A stretch of 5,962 nucleotides of DNA from Bacteroidota bacterium (GTDB taxonomy: Bacteria; Bacteroidota; Bacteroidia; NS11-12g; UBA9320), in contig CANMPY010000134.1 in NCBI GenBank assembly GCA_947499775.1, positions 1 through 5,962 of the forward strand, read 5' to 3'. Positions 1 through 5,913 of this stretch are shown here, piece by piece. Both the position numbers and the translations under genes were made by a program. Positions within the stretch are counted from its first letter, which is position 1, and every line of letters begins with the position of its first letter. A model generated the notes under the pieces. It saw only the letters and a list, made by a program, of their open reading frames with translations. It was not told the origin of the DNA and ran no database searches.

Positions 1-16
1 AGAAAAATGAGATTAA

Positions 17-48
17 TTGGAACACCGAACTTCACGATTTTATTTTTG
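17..48 (+). promoter_or_regulatory. Candidate Bacteroidota-type promoter (distal)
   Basis: TTG at 17-19 and TATTTTTG at 41-48 are separated by 21 nt. This fits the Bacteroidota primary sigma factor consensus of TTG or TTTG, 17-23 nt, then TAnnTTTG. Transcription would start around 53-57 and give a leader of nearly 190 nt before the start at 243. In AT-rich DNA such matches occur by chance, so this is only a candidate. Confidence 0.3.
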
Positions 49-145
49 TTAAATAGCCATGTTATTGTAAACCTGTCTTACCAATATTATTCCGTTTTAT
101 AAGATTTATTCAGTATAATTAATTTTATTTTAAATCAGAAAAAGG

Positions 146-187
146 CAATACGTATTGAATGTAATTTTTTTACATATTTTTTACATA
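146..187. promoter_or_regulatory. Cluster of symmetric and repeated motifs, operator-like
   Basis: Three small structures are packed together. CAATACGTATTG at 146-157 is a perfect 12-bp palindrome. ATGTAA (159-164) and TTACAT (170-175) form an inverted repeat around five Ts. TTTTTTACATA occurs twice head to tail (166-176 and 177-187), so two copies of the same motif lie on one face of the helix. They sit just upstream of the proximal promoter candidate at 215-222, where a regulator could bind. No known operator is recognised, and poly-T slippage could also explain the tandem copy. Confidence 0.3.
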
Positions 188-214
188 CAAAGTAGTGTTT
201 TATAGAATAAAACA

Positions 215-222
215 TATATTTG
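215..222 (+). promoter_or_regulatory. Candidate -7 box proximal to the PKD protein gene
   Basis: TATATTTG matches the Bacteroidota -7 consensus TAnnTTTG. Transcription would start near 228-230, giving a leader of about 14 nt before the ATG at 243. No clear TTG lies at the expected -33 distance; only GTG-like sequence is found around 195-197. The match is therefore half a promoter. Confidence 0.3.
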
Positions 223-242
223 AATTAAATAATAATTTTAAT

Positions 243-3200
243 ATGAAGAAACATTACACAAATTTTCGAAAACGTATTCATTTATTAAATTTGGTATTGG
301 TTGGCCTTTTTCTTTTTGGGCTTACCCAAAACGTTGAAGCTCAGACCAATTTAGCACGAACCGCTACAGCTAACCACTCTGGTGGCGGGCAAATTAGTAC
401 AGGCTATGGACCTCCACTTTACAATGATGGTGTGATATACAATTATAATGTAGGTGGCACATACAATTGGGGTTGGGTTACAACCAACGGTTGGATTGAT
501 TTTACCTGGACATCAGCAAAAACAATTAGTAAAATGGTGTTTTACAAAGATAATAGACCCATGACTACATGTACCTTACAATATTGGAATGGAAGCGCAT
601 TTGTTAACTTTTATACTTACAGCAATTCTAATATTCAGGATTCTATTACCTTTTCGCCCATAACCACTACAGTGTTGCGAATGAATACAGTGGCAGGAAG
701 CAGCAATCCTAATCATAGAGAAATTAGAATTTTTGGACCATCCTCTCCAACGGATGCTGGTATAACAGCCTTAGTGAGTCCGGTAAACCCATGTGGCGCC
801 ATTGCCGATCCCGTAATTGTACAGATAACAAATATGGGAACCAATGCAATTGCTGCTAGTTCGGCCGTTGCTATAAATGCAAAACTTAGCGGTACCGCTT
901 CGGGAACTTATACAAAAACATATAATAGAGCGTTGGCTGGCGGAGCTTCGGATACCATTCATATTACCACCCTTAATACTGCCTCTATGTTTGGCAATTT
1001 AACGGTTAAGGCTTGGGCACGCTGGTCGGCTGACACAACTTATAAAAATGACACCAATACCACTACTCTTTCTATAAGTGGTTCGCCGGCTGCACCAAAA
1101 CCAAAAGATGTAATAAAATGCGGACAAGGATCTGTTAGATTAAACGCTGGGGTGCCATCCAACACTAATGCCTTATGGTATAATTCAAATACCAGTACCA
1201 CTGCCTTAGCTATGGATTCCATTTATAACACACCTTTTCTTTATGGCGGCACAACTACCTATTATGTTGAATCGGCAAGACTTGGCGCATCCAAAACTGT
1301 GGCAACGGGCATTACAGCAGGTGGTTCATGGTTTGGCAATGTTCAAAGTGGAAATATGTTTAACATTACAGCCAACAAAACCTTGATAATTGATTCAATG
1401 TCCCTTAACATTAACCATTACAATCCAATCACTGTTAATGTTTTTATACGTTCGGGCACCTATGTTGGTTACCAAACGAATGCATCAGCTTGGACCTTAA
1501 TTCGCACTGTAACAAGTGTTGCATCAAAAGGAATAGGAGGCAAAACTACTTTTAGTATGGCTGGCGCTGTACTACCTGTTGGAGCCTATGGTGTATATGT
1601 GCAAGTAAGTGATGGAATTATATTTAATTCAGGAGCTTTAAGTTTTACAAATGCCGATATGACATTACAAGGCGGAGATGCAATTTCAGGTAACTTTGCA
1701 GGTATTGCTACAAATTATACATGGGCAGGCAATGTTTATTACCGAACATTATGCACAGGGCCTAGAGTAGCAGTGAATGCAACCGTAAAACCAAGTCCTT
1801 ATGGTGGTACTTTTACAAAAGGCACACCCTTTACCACAACACGACCAACTAGTTTGGGCACCAAAGGCGATCCTGATATTGTGGCTTCAGGCGATAAATT
1901 AACTTATGAAGTTACACCACCTACAGGATATACGAATGCTGGATATGGCTCTACTTGGCTCACTGCTAACTTAGCCATTACTACTAAATCAGGTCGTATT
2001 TTACCTACATCGTATTATACTTACAACGCCCCATCAAGTGGTGGAAATGGTAAAATCACCTTTAGTGCAGATTCAACAATAACCGACACTTCGCTTGTGA
2101 TGACACTTTCGCTAAAAGACTTAGGCCCACATTATTGTGATTCGACCCTTACGCGTCATATTTTTATAGCGCCGCGCCCTGTAACCGATTTCAAATTTAA
2201 TCAACCCGTTTGCGATGGCGAAAGCGTTTTATTTAATAATTTGACAAAAATTTCATCTGGCTATGTAACCTATAAGTGGGATTTTAATACCGGTAATCCT
2301 GCCGACACCTCTAGTGCATCGGATGTGGTCTTTACGTTTCCTACCTATGGTTTTTATATGGTAAAATTAACGGCCAAATCCATGCCTTATGGATATGAAA
2401 TTTCAAAAACTATAGTAGTAGAGGTAACACAAATACCAAAAGTGAGTTTTAATGTTTTAAATGCCTGCGAAAAAATTGCTGTTAAATTTAAAAATAACAC
2501 AACATACACAGGATCTGGAACCGTAATTTATTCATGGGATTTTGGCGACTTATCAACTACCCTAGACAAAAGCAGTAAAAAAGATGATTCATGGGTTTAT
2601 GCCAATCCTGGTGGATACCGTGTAAGGCTTATAGCTAATGTAAATGGCTGTTCATCTGAAATGTCGAAAAATGCCAATCAATTTGCAAACCCAGTAGCAA
2701 AATTCACCTTGCCAATGGGATCACTTTGTGACAAAACCGATATACAATTTACCAATCAATCTACCATTAAAATGGGAAATATGGGCAATACTTGGAACTT
2801 TGACGATGGTGGAATATCAAATTTTGCAAACCCAATTCATCAATTTGCCGATTCAAAAACACGTCAGGTAAAATTGAAAACCGTTTCAGAATTTGGATGT
2901 ACAGATTCGACAGTTAAAACTGTTACTTTAAATGAATCGCCAATTGCAAACTTTACTTTTGGAGCTGCTTGTAATTTAACAACTACCAATTTTACATTTA
3001 CCGGAAAAAAACCTGCAGGATGGCTAACAACTTTTGCTTGGGATTTTGCTGGCGAAGGCACCACAACACTTGAAAATCCAACTAAATTATTCAATATAGT
3101 TGGAAAGAAAATGGTAACGCTAACTATGGCTTCAAATAATGGATGTACCGACAATATAACACAAGAAGTAGCCGTTAAGTTACAATCAAAAGCTGATTTT

Positions 3201-3932
3201 GAAATAGCTGACTTATGTGAAGACGAAGATGCGGCATTTACAAATAAATCGTCGGTATCTCAAGGAAATTTAAACTACAAGTGGAAATTTGGAGATACCA
3301 CTACGTCTTCCTCTCAAGCACCACGACATCGCTATCTTATAAATGGAGTTTCTCAAACCTATAATGTTACTTTGGTAGCGATAGTTCCTGGAGGATGTTC
3401 CGATTCAATTACTAAACAAGTTTCGGTTAATGCAAAACCGAAATCCGATTTCACCTTTACAAAAAGTGGCCGAGCGGTTTACTTTAAACCAACTCAGGCT
3501 GGCAATACACTTTACCAATGGCGATTTGGCGATGGTGGAAGCTCAACTGTTTTCAACCCTACTTACGACTATTTAAACTTCGCTTCTGGTAATTATACTG
3601 TTTGTTTAGCCATTGTTAATGCCGCAGGATGTTTCTCGGAAAGTTGCAAAGACGTTTTTATTAGCGGTGAAATAAAAAACATAACTAAAACATCTGGATT
3701 ATCTATTTACCCAAACCCTAACCAAGGTAATTTTACGATAAATATTGACGACGCAAAGTCAAACCTTGCTATATCGGTTTACAACTTACTCGGCGATAAA
3801 ATTAAGACCATTGAAACGACCCCTTTCAAAGCGACTTATTCGATTGATATGAACGTAGCCAATGGCATTTATTTAGTAAAAGTGACCAATGGTAGCTCTA
3901 CTACAACTCAAAAAGTAACGATTAATAAATAA
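243..3932 (+). CDS. Secreted PKD-repeat protein with T9SS sorting domain
   Basis: This 1229-aa exported protein probably acts in adhesion or the cell-surface matrix; no catalytic domain is recognised. The ATG at 243 is chosen over the in-frame ATG at 195 because it gives a classic signal peptide: basic MKKHYTNFRKR, hydrophobic core about 14-27, likely cleavage at VEA|QT (33/34). Approximate modules follow. Residues 36-166 are a discoidin (F5/8 type C)-like galactose-binding fold (NLA start, IFG end). Residues 168-280 are CARDB-like. Residues 281-346 are Ig-like, ending in YYVE. Residues 349-519 are a beta-rich, jelly-roll-like region. Residues 520-646 are unassigned. Six PKD-like repeats begin near 647, 733, 818, 901, 984 and 1068, marked by YKWDF, YSWDFGD, NTWNFDDG, FAWDFAGEG, YKWKFGD and YQWRFGDG. 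Residues 1154-1229 are a type A T9SS sorting tail (YPNPNQGNF, VYNLLGDKI, NGIYLVKV). The A-rich upstream sequence lacks a Shine-Dalgarno site, which is normal for this phylum. Export, repeats and tail are well supported; the ligand is unknown. Confidence 0.93.
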   Translation: MKKHYTNFRKRIHLLNLVLVGLFLFGLTQNVEAQTNLARTATANHSGGGQISTGYGPPLYNDGVIYNYNVGGTYNWGWVTTNGWIDFTWTSAKTISKMVFYKDNRPMTTCTLQYWNGSAFVNFYTYSNSNIQDSITFSPITTTVLRMNTVAGSSNPNHREIRIFGPSSPTDAGITALVSPVNPCGAIADPVIVQITNMGTNAIAASSAVAINAKLSGTASGTYTKTYNRALAGGASDTIHITTLNTASMFGNLTVKAWARWSADTTYKNDTNTTTLSISGSPAAPKPKDVIKCGQGSVRLNAGVPSNTNALWYNSNTSTTALAMDSIYNTPFLYGGTTTYYVESARLGASKTVATGITAGGSWFGNVQSGNMFNITANKTLIIDSMSLNINHYNPITVNVFIRSGTYVGYQTNASAWTLIRTVTSVASKGIGGKTTFSMAGAVLPVGAYGVYVQVSDGIIFNSGALSFTNADMTLQGGDAISGNFAGIATNYTWAGNVYYRTLCTGPRVAVNATVKPSPYGGTFTKGTPFTTTRPTSLGTKGDPDIVASGDKLTYEVTPPTGYTNAGYGSTWLTANLAITTKSGRILPTSYYTYNAPSSGGNGKITFSADSTITDTSLVMTLSLKDLGPHYCDSTLTRHIFIAPRPVTDFKFNQPVCDGESVLFNNLTKISSGYVTYKWDFNTGNPADTSSASDVVFTFPTYGFYMVKLTAKSMPYGYEISKTIVVEVTQIPKVSFNVLNACEKIAVKFKNNTTYTGSGTVIYSWDFGDLSTTLDKSSKKDDSWVYANPGGYRVRLIANVNGCSSEMSKNANQFANPVAKFTLPMGSLCDKTDIQFTNQSTIKMGNMGNTWNFDDGGISNFANPIHQFADSKTRQVKLKTVSEFGCTDSTVKTVTLNESPIANFTFGAACNLTTTNFTFTGKKPAGWLTTFAWDFAGEGTTTLENPTKLFNIVGKKMVTLTMASNNGCTDNITQEVAVKLQSKADFEIADLCEDEDAAFTNKSSVSQGNLNYKWKFGDTTTSSSQAPRHRYLINGVSQTYNVTLVAIVPGGCSDSITKQVSVNAKPKSDFTFTKSGRAVYFKPTQAGNTLYQWRFGDGGSSTVFNPTYDYLNFASGNYTVCLAIVNAAGCFSESCKDVFISGEIKNITKTSGLSIYPNPNQGNFTINIDDAKSNLAISVYNLLGDKIKTIETTPFKATYSIDMNVANGIYLVKVTNGSSTTTQKVTINK

Positions 3933-3943
3933 TAATTACGATG

Positions 3944-3951
3944 TACATTTG
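3944..3951 (+). promoter_or_regulatory. Candidate -7 box for the hydratase-tatD pair
   Basis: TACATTTG matches TAnnTTTG and lies just after the stop codon of the PKD protein gene and directly against the terminator hairpin. Transcription would start at about 3956-3959, inside the left arm of that hairpin, so such transcripts would lack part of it. No clear -33 TTG is seen 17-23 nt upstream. It is the best visible candidate for independent expression of the two downstream genes. Confidence 0.35.
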
Positions 3952-3984
3952 AAGCCTCTTCTGCACGCAGGGGAGGCTTTTTTT
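3952..3984 (+). terminator. Rho-independent terminator after the PKD protein gene
   Basis: The left arm is 3952-3964 (AAGCCTCTTCTGC) and the right arm is 3967-3979. They pair along 13 positions, two of them T-G wobbles, around a two-base apex (in practice the top pair opens to a CACG loop). A run of seven Ts (3978-3984) follows. It starts 19 nt after the stop codon at 3930-3932 and ends three bases before the ATG at 3988. The right arm contains GGGGAGG, a Shine-Dalgarno-like sequence about 11 nt before that ATG that would be hidden in the folded stem. Confidence 0.85.
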
Positions 3985-3987
3985 ATT

Positions 3988-4761
3988 ATGAGTTATATAC
4001 TTACTGAAATAAAAGACCGCATTGGCTATGTTATATTAAACAGACCCGACAAGCGCAATGCACTCAATGCTGAATTTGTTAGTGAATTAAAACAATCTAT
4101 CCAAACGTTTGAAGATAATGCAGGCGTAAGAGCTATTATAATAAAATCATCGGGGAAGGTATTTTGTGCTGGTGCAGATCTTGCGTATCTCCAGCAATTA
4201 CAATCGAATACTTATGAAGAAAATTTGCAGGATAGCGAAAATCTCGCACACTTGTTTAAGCAGATTTATATTTGTTCTAAGCCTATTATTTCAATGGTTA
4301 ATGGGCCTGCTTTAGCAGGAGGATGTGGGTTGGCCACAGTTTGTGATATATGTTTCGCAACGCCTTCCTCCACATTTGGATATACCGAGTCGCGCATTGG
4401 TTTTATTCCTGCTATCGTATTTGTTTTTTTACGTAAAAAAATAGCAGAAACCCATGTTAAAAAATTGTTATTCACCGGTGAAATCATATCCGCATCGCAT
4501 GCGTTAAGTTTAGGACTAATTTCTGAAATTACAGAGGCAAGCGATTTTGAAAAGTATGTGCATCAATGGACGGTAAACCTCATAGAAAATTCGAGCGGAA
4601 ATTCATTGTCATCGTTAAAACAAATGTATAACAGCATAGATGGATTAACCCTAGAAGAATCATTAAAATATGCATGCGAAATGAATGCCAAAACCAGAGA
4701 ATCAAGCGATTGCAAATCTGGAATAGCGGCATTTTTAAACAAACAAATCATAAAATGGTAA
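3988..4761 (+). CDS. Enoyl-CoA hydratase/isomerase family protein
   Basis: This 257-aa crotonase-fold enzyme acts on acyl-CoA thioesters in the cytosol, a typical length for the family. The ATG at 3988 is preferred; an upstream TTG at 3949 would place codons inside the terminator hairpin. Family signatures are LNRPDKRNALN near the N-terminus, FCAGADL (residues 59-65, oxyanion hole and CoA site) and NGPALAGGCGLATVCD with G111 as the second oxyanion-hole residue. FGYTESRIGFIPA follows, with E134 at the position of the second catalytic glutamate (E164 in rat enoyl-CoA hydratase). The first catalytic glutamate (rat E144) is replaced by G114. The enzyme therefore may be a single-glutamate hydratase or an isomerase. 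Bacteroidota relatives with GGCGLATVCD are, from memory, often annotated as methylglutaconyl-CoA hydratase (leucine breakdown), but that substrate is inference. It forms an operon with the TatD gene one base downstream. Confidence 0.93.
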   Translation: MSYILTEIKDRIGYVILNRPDKRNALNAEFVSELKQSIQTFEDNAGVRAIIIKSSGKVFCAGADLAYLQQLQSNTYEENLQDSENLAHLFKQIYICSKPIISMVNGPALAGGCGLATVCDICFATPSSTFGYTESRIGFIPAIVFVFLRKKIAETHVKKLLFTGEIISASHALSLGLISEITEASDFEKYVHQWTVNLIENSSGNSLSSLKQMYNSIDGLTLEESLKYACEMNAKTRESSDCKSGIAAFLNKQIIKW

Positions 4762-4762
4762 A

Positions 4763-5530
4763 ATGATGTTTACCGACACCCACGCTCATGTATATTCGGA
4801 TGAATTTGATACCGATGCTGAGGCTTGCTTTGAACGAAGTATTGAAAATAAGGTAAGCAGAATATTCGTACCAAATGTTGACTGCCAATCCATCGAAGCC
4901 TTAAAGAAAAGCTGTAGCGCCTATCCATTGCATTATTTTCCTATGATGGGTTTGCATCCATGTAGTGTAAATGAAAATTTTACAAATAACTTAACCATTA
5001 TTTATAAGGAGTTGATTTCATCAACCTATTATGGGGTAGGTGAAATTGGAATGGACTTGTATTGGGACAAAAGCACCTATGACATTCAAAAAAAAGCATT
5101 TATTGAGCAAGCTCAATGGGCTATCAAATTTGATTTACCAGTATCCATTCATTCAAGAGCGGCAACACAACACTTAATTAGCATCATAAAAGAGGAAAAT
5201 CTTCAAAAGTTAAGAGGTGTTTTTCATTGTTTTTCGGGTGATGAAAACGAGGCAATTGAACTTATTAAGATGGGATTTTATTTGGGTATTGGAGGTGCAG
5301 TTACCTATAAAAATTCACAGTTACCTACCGTATTAAAAACCATTGGAACCCAGTGCTTAGTGTTAGAAACGGATGCGCCATACTTACCTCCTACGCCGCA
5401 TAGAGGCAAACGGAACGAAACCAGCTACATCCCTTTAATAGCCAATAAGCTTTCTGAAATTTTTGAAATTAACATGGCTGAATTAGCCGAAATAACCACA
5501 AATAATTCGAAAAAAATATTTGGAATATGA
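4763..5530 (+). CDS. tatD: TatD-family metal-dependent hydrolase (DNase)
   Basis: This 255-aa protein is a TIM-barrel metallohydrolase of the TatD/YcfH family. Members are Mg2+-dependent 3'-5' exonucleases or endonucleases in DNA repair and turnover; some have also been linked to D-aminoacyl-tRNA or unknown substrates. All metal-site motifs are intact: DTHAH (H7, H9), VGEIGMDLYW (E94), SIHSRA (H130), HCFSG (H155) and LETDAPYL (D204). The C-terminal PHRGKRNE and a final IFG segment are also typical. The start is ATGATG at 4763; either Met could be used, and only one base separates it from the preceding stop, so translation is probably coupled to the hydratase gene. The tRNA-Ser gene begins 27 nt after the stop without an intervening terminator. 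The symbol is used for the family only; ycfH-type paralogues cannot be separated from sequence alone. Confidence 0.94.
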   Translation: MMFTDTHAHVYSDEFDTDAEACFERSIENKVSRIFVPNVDCQSIEALKKSCSAYPLHYFPMMGLHPCSVNENFTNNLTIIYKELISSTYYGVGEIGMDLYWDKSTYDIQKKAFIEQAQWAIKFDLPVSIHSRAATQHLISIIKEENLQKLRGVFHCFSGDENEAIELIKMGFYLGIGGAVTYKNSQLPTVLKTIGTQCLVLETDAPYLPPTPHRGKRNETSYIPLIANKLSEIFEINMAELAEITTNNSKKIFGI

Positions 5531-5557
5531 TGTATTTTGCATCCCAATATTTTTATT

Positions 5558-5647
5558 GGAGATTTGTCCGAGTGGCTTAAGGAGCAAGCTTGGAAAGCTT
5601 GTATACGGGTAACTGTATCGAGAGTTCGAATCTCTCAGTCTCCGCCA
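5558..5647 (+). tRNA. tRNA-Ser (anticodon GGA)
   Basis: A full class II cloverleaf can be drawn. The acceptor stem GGAGATT (5558-5564) pairs with AGTCTCC (5637-5643), with one T-G wobble. The D arm is 5567-5583, with GG in the loop. The anticodon stem CAAGC/GCTTG (5585-5601) holds loop TTGGAAA, so the anticodon is GGA (5592-5594), reading UCC and UCU. The long variable arm (5602-5619) has a 4-bp stem, as expected for Ser. The T arm is GAGAG-TTCGAAT-CTCTC (5620-5636). Discriminator G is 5644 and the CCA is encoded at 5645-5647. It may be co-transcribed with tatD. Its last 13 nt are the start of the 166-bp tandem repeat. Confidence 0.97.
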
Positions 5648-5650
5648 AGT

Positions 5651-5687
5651 AAAAATCCCAGGCATTAGCCAGGGATTTTTTGTTTTT
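5651..5687 (+). terminator. Rho-independent terminator of the tRNA-Ser gene
   Basis: AAAAATCCC (5651-5659) pairs with GGGATTTTT (5672-5680). Inside it, after an A-A mismatch, GGC pairs with GCC around the loop ATTA. The T-rich tail runs to 5687. The hairpin begins three bases after the encoded CCA. The left arm starts with five As, so it could also work for transcripts coming from the right on the - strand. Confidence 0.9.
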
Positions 5688-5690
5688 AGA

Positions 5691-5747
5691 CAATTAAGCG
5701 AAGCTTAAAATTGGATAAAAATAAAAAAGACCTAAATGCGAAGCATT
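5691..5747. other. Paired GCGAAGC-core hairpins, copy 1
   Basis: There are two triloop hairpins: TTAAGC-GAA-GCTTAA (5694-5708), extendable by CAA/TTG with a small bulge, and AATGC-GAA-GCATT (5735-5747). Both share the core GCGAAGC (5698-5704 and 5738-5744), a heptamer known to form an exceptionally stable single-stranded DNA mini-hairpin. The two cores are 40 bp apart. Their role here is unknown. Confidence 0.6.
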
Positions 5748-5834
5748 GGGGATTATTACTTGAAGCTTCCCCCCAAGTGGAGATCAACGCAGTTAACCTA
5801 TCAGTCTCCGCCAAGTAAAAATCCCAGGCATTAG
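5736..5834 (+). CDS. Possible 32-aa basic peptide across the repeat junction
   Basis: An ATG at 5736 opens a frame of 32 codons that crosses from repeat copy 1 into copy 2 and stops at TAG 5832-5834, inside the second terminator stem. The product begins MRSIGDYYLKLPPKW and ends SKNPRH. It has six Lys/Arg residues and one acidic residue, so it is clearly basic. It reads through the duplicated tRNA end. There is no Shine-Dalgarno site, the ATG lies in a hairpin, and an ORF of this length can arise by chance. The E. coli tyrT repeats also carry a small basic ORF (tpr), which is the only reason to list it. Confidence 0.15.
   Translation: MRSIGDYYLKLPPKWRSTQLTYQSPPSKNPRH
5779..5813 (+). other. 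Acceptor-stem-like mini-helix ending in CCA
   Basis: GGAGAT (5779-5784) can pair with GTCTCC (5804-5809) as in the real tRNA-Ser acceptor stem, followed by the discriminator G (5810) and CCA (5811-5813). The seventh pair is lost (C-A instead of T-A), and the enclosed 19 nt show no tRNA arms. The 5' strand lies in the tail of repeat copy 1 and the 3' strand in the duplicated tRNA end. It may be a relic of a duplicated tRNA gene with an internal deletion, a substrate mimic for tRNA-processing enzymes, or chance. Confidence 0.3.
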
Positions 5835-5853
5835 CCAGGGATTTTTTGTTTTT
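5817..5853 (+). terminator. Second copy of the terminator, in repeat copy 2
   Basis: This is an exact copy, 166 bp downstream, of the hairpin and T tract at 5651-5687. It would stop transcripts that read through the first terminator and would release an RNA about one repeat unit longer. Like the first, it is roughly symmetric and could act on both strands. Confidence 0.85.
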
Positions 5854-5856
5854 AGA

Positions 5857-5913
5857 CAATTAAGCGAAGCTTAAAATTGGATAAAAATAAAAAAGACCTA
5901 AATGCGAAGCATT
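5857..5913. other. Paired GCGAAGC-core hairpins, copy 2
   Basis: This is an exact second copy of the hairpin pair, with GCGAAGC cores at 5864-5870 and 5904-5910. The visible window therefore holds four such cores in just over 210 bp. Confidence 0.6.

Larger units (their letters stand above)
1..242. other. AT-rich upstream region, probably intergenic
   Basis: No convincing gene is seen here. One frame is open from the left edge to a TAA at 100-102 (33 codons, + strand), but its translation is featureless and it could equally be chance or the tail of an upstream gene. The region is strongly AT-rich and contains two candidate promoters (17-48 and 215-222), a 12-bp perfect palindrome (146-157), a short inverted repeat (159-175) and an 11-bp tandem duplication (166-187). 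It most likely serves as the control region of the large exported protein gene that follows. Confidence 0.5.
5635..5800 (+). repeat. 166-bp tandem repeat, copy 1 (includes tRNA 3' end)
   Basis: The unit starts at 5635, within the last two bases of the tRNA T stem, and runs to 5800. It matches the sequence starting at 5801 base for base over 162 positions; the base just before each start differs (C at 5634, A at 5800). In order it holds the tRNA 3' strand with CCA, a terminator (5651-5687), two hairpins with the GCGAAGC core (5694-5708, 5735-5747), TTGGGG/CCCCAA arms (5746-5751, 5771-5776) around the palindrome GAAGCTTC (5762-5769), and a tail with GTTAAC. The period, 166, is not a multiple of three, so this is not a protein repeat. 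No complete gene other than the low-confidence small ORF at 5736-5834 is seen in 5648-5962. Confidence 0.95.

Noticed and set aside
195..242. Upstream in-frame ATG at 195 as the start of the PKD protein
   Set aside because: It adds 16 residues (MFYRIKHIFELNNNFN) before a perfectly typical signal peptide that begins at the ATG at 243.
771..1222. Minus-strand open frames at 771-962 and 1040-1222
   Set aside because: They lie wholly inside the well-supported PKD protein gene and encode nothing recognisable.
2864..3154. Minus-strand open frame of 96 codons
   Set aside because: It is a shadow of the PKD repeats; the + strand frame has clear domain structure there.
3949..3987. TTG at 3949 as the start of the hydratase
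   Set aside because: The 13 extra codons are encoded by the terminator hairpin and poly-T tract; the ATG at 3988 gives the usual family N-terminus.
4266..4751. Minus-strand open frames within the hydratase gene
   Set aside because: They are antisense to conserved catalytic motifs of the crotonase fold and have no independent support.
5483..5665. Minus-strand 60-codon frame over the tRNA
   Set aside because: It is antisense to the tatD end, the tRNA and the terminator, so it is an artefact of open reading in structured RNA genes.
5776..5792. Resemblance of AGTGGAGATCAACGCAG to a common cDNA-library adapter (AGTGG.ATCAACGCAG)
   Set aside because: The match is imperfect, it lies inside a genomic-looking repeat and recurs with identical flanks. 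A check against adapter sequences in the reads would settle it.
5635..5813. attL/attR of an integrative element using the tRNA-Ser 3' end
   Set aside because: The two tRNA-end copies are only 166 bp apart and the whole unit is repeated, not just the att core; there is no integrase or cargo between them. An element beyond the right edge cannot be excluded.
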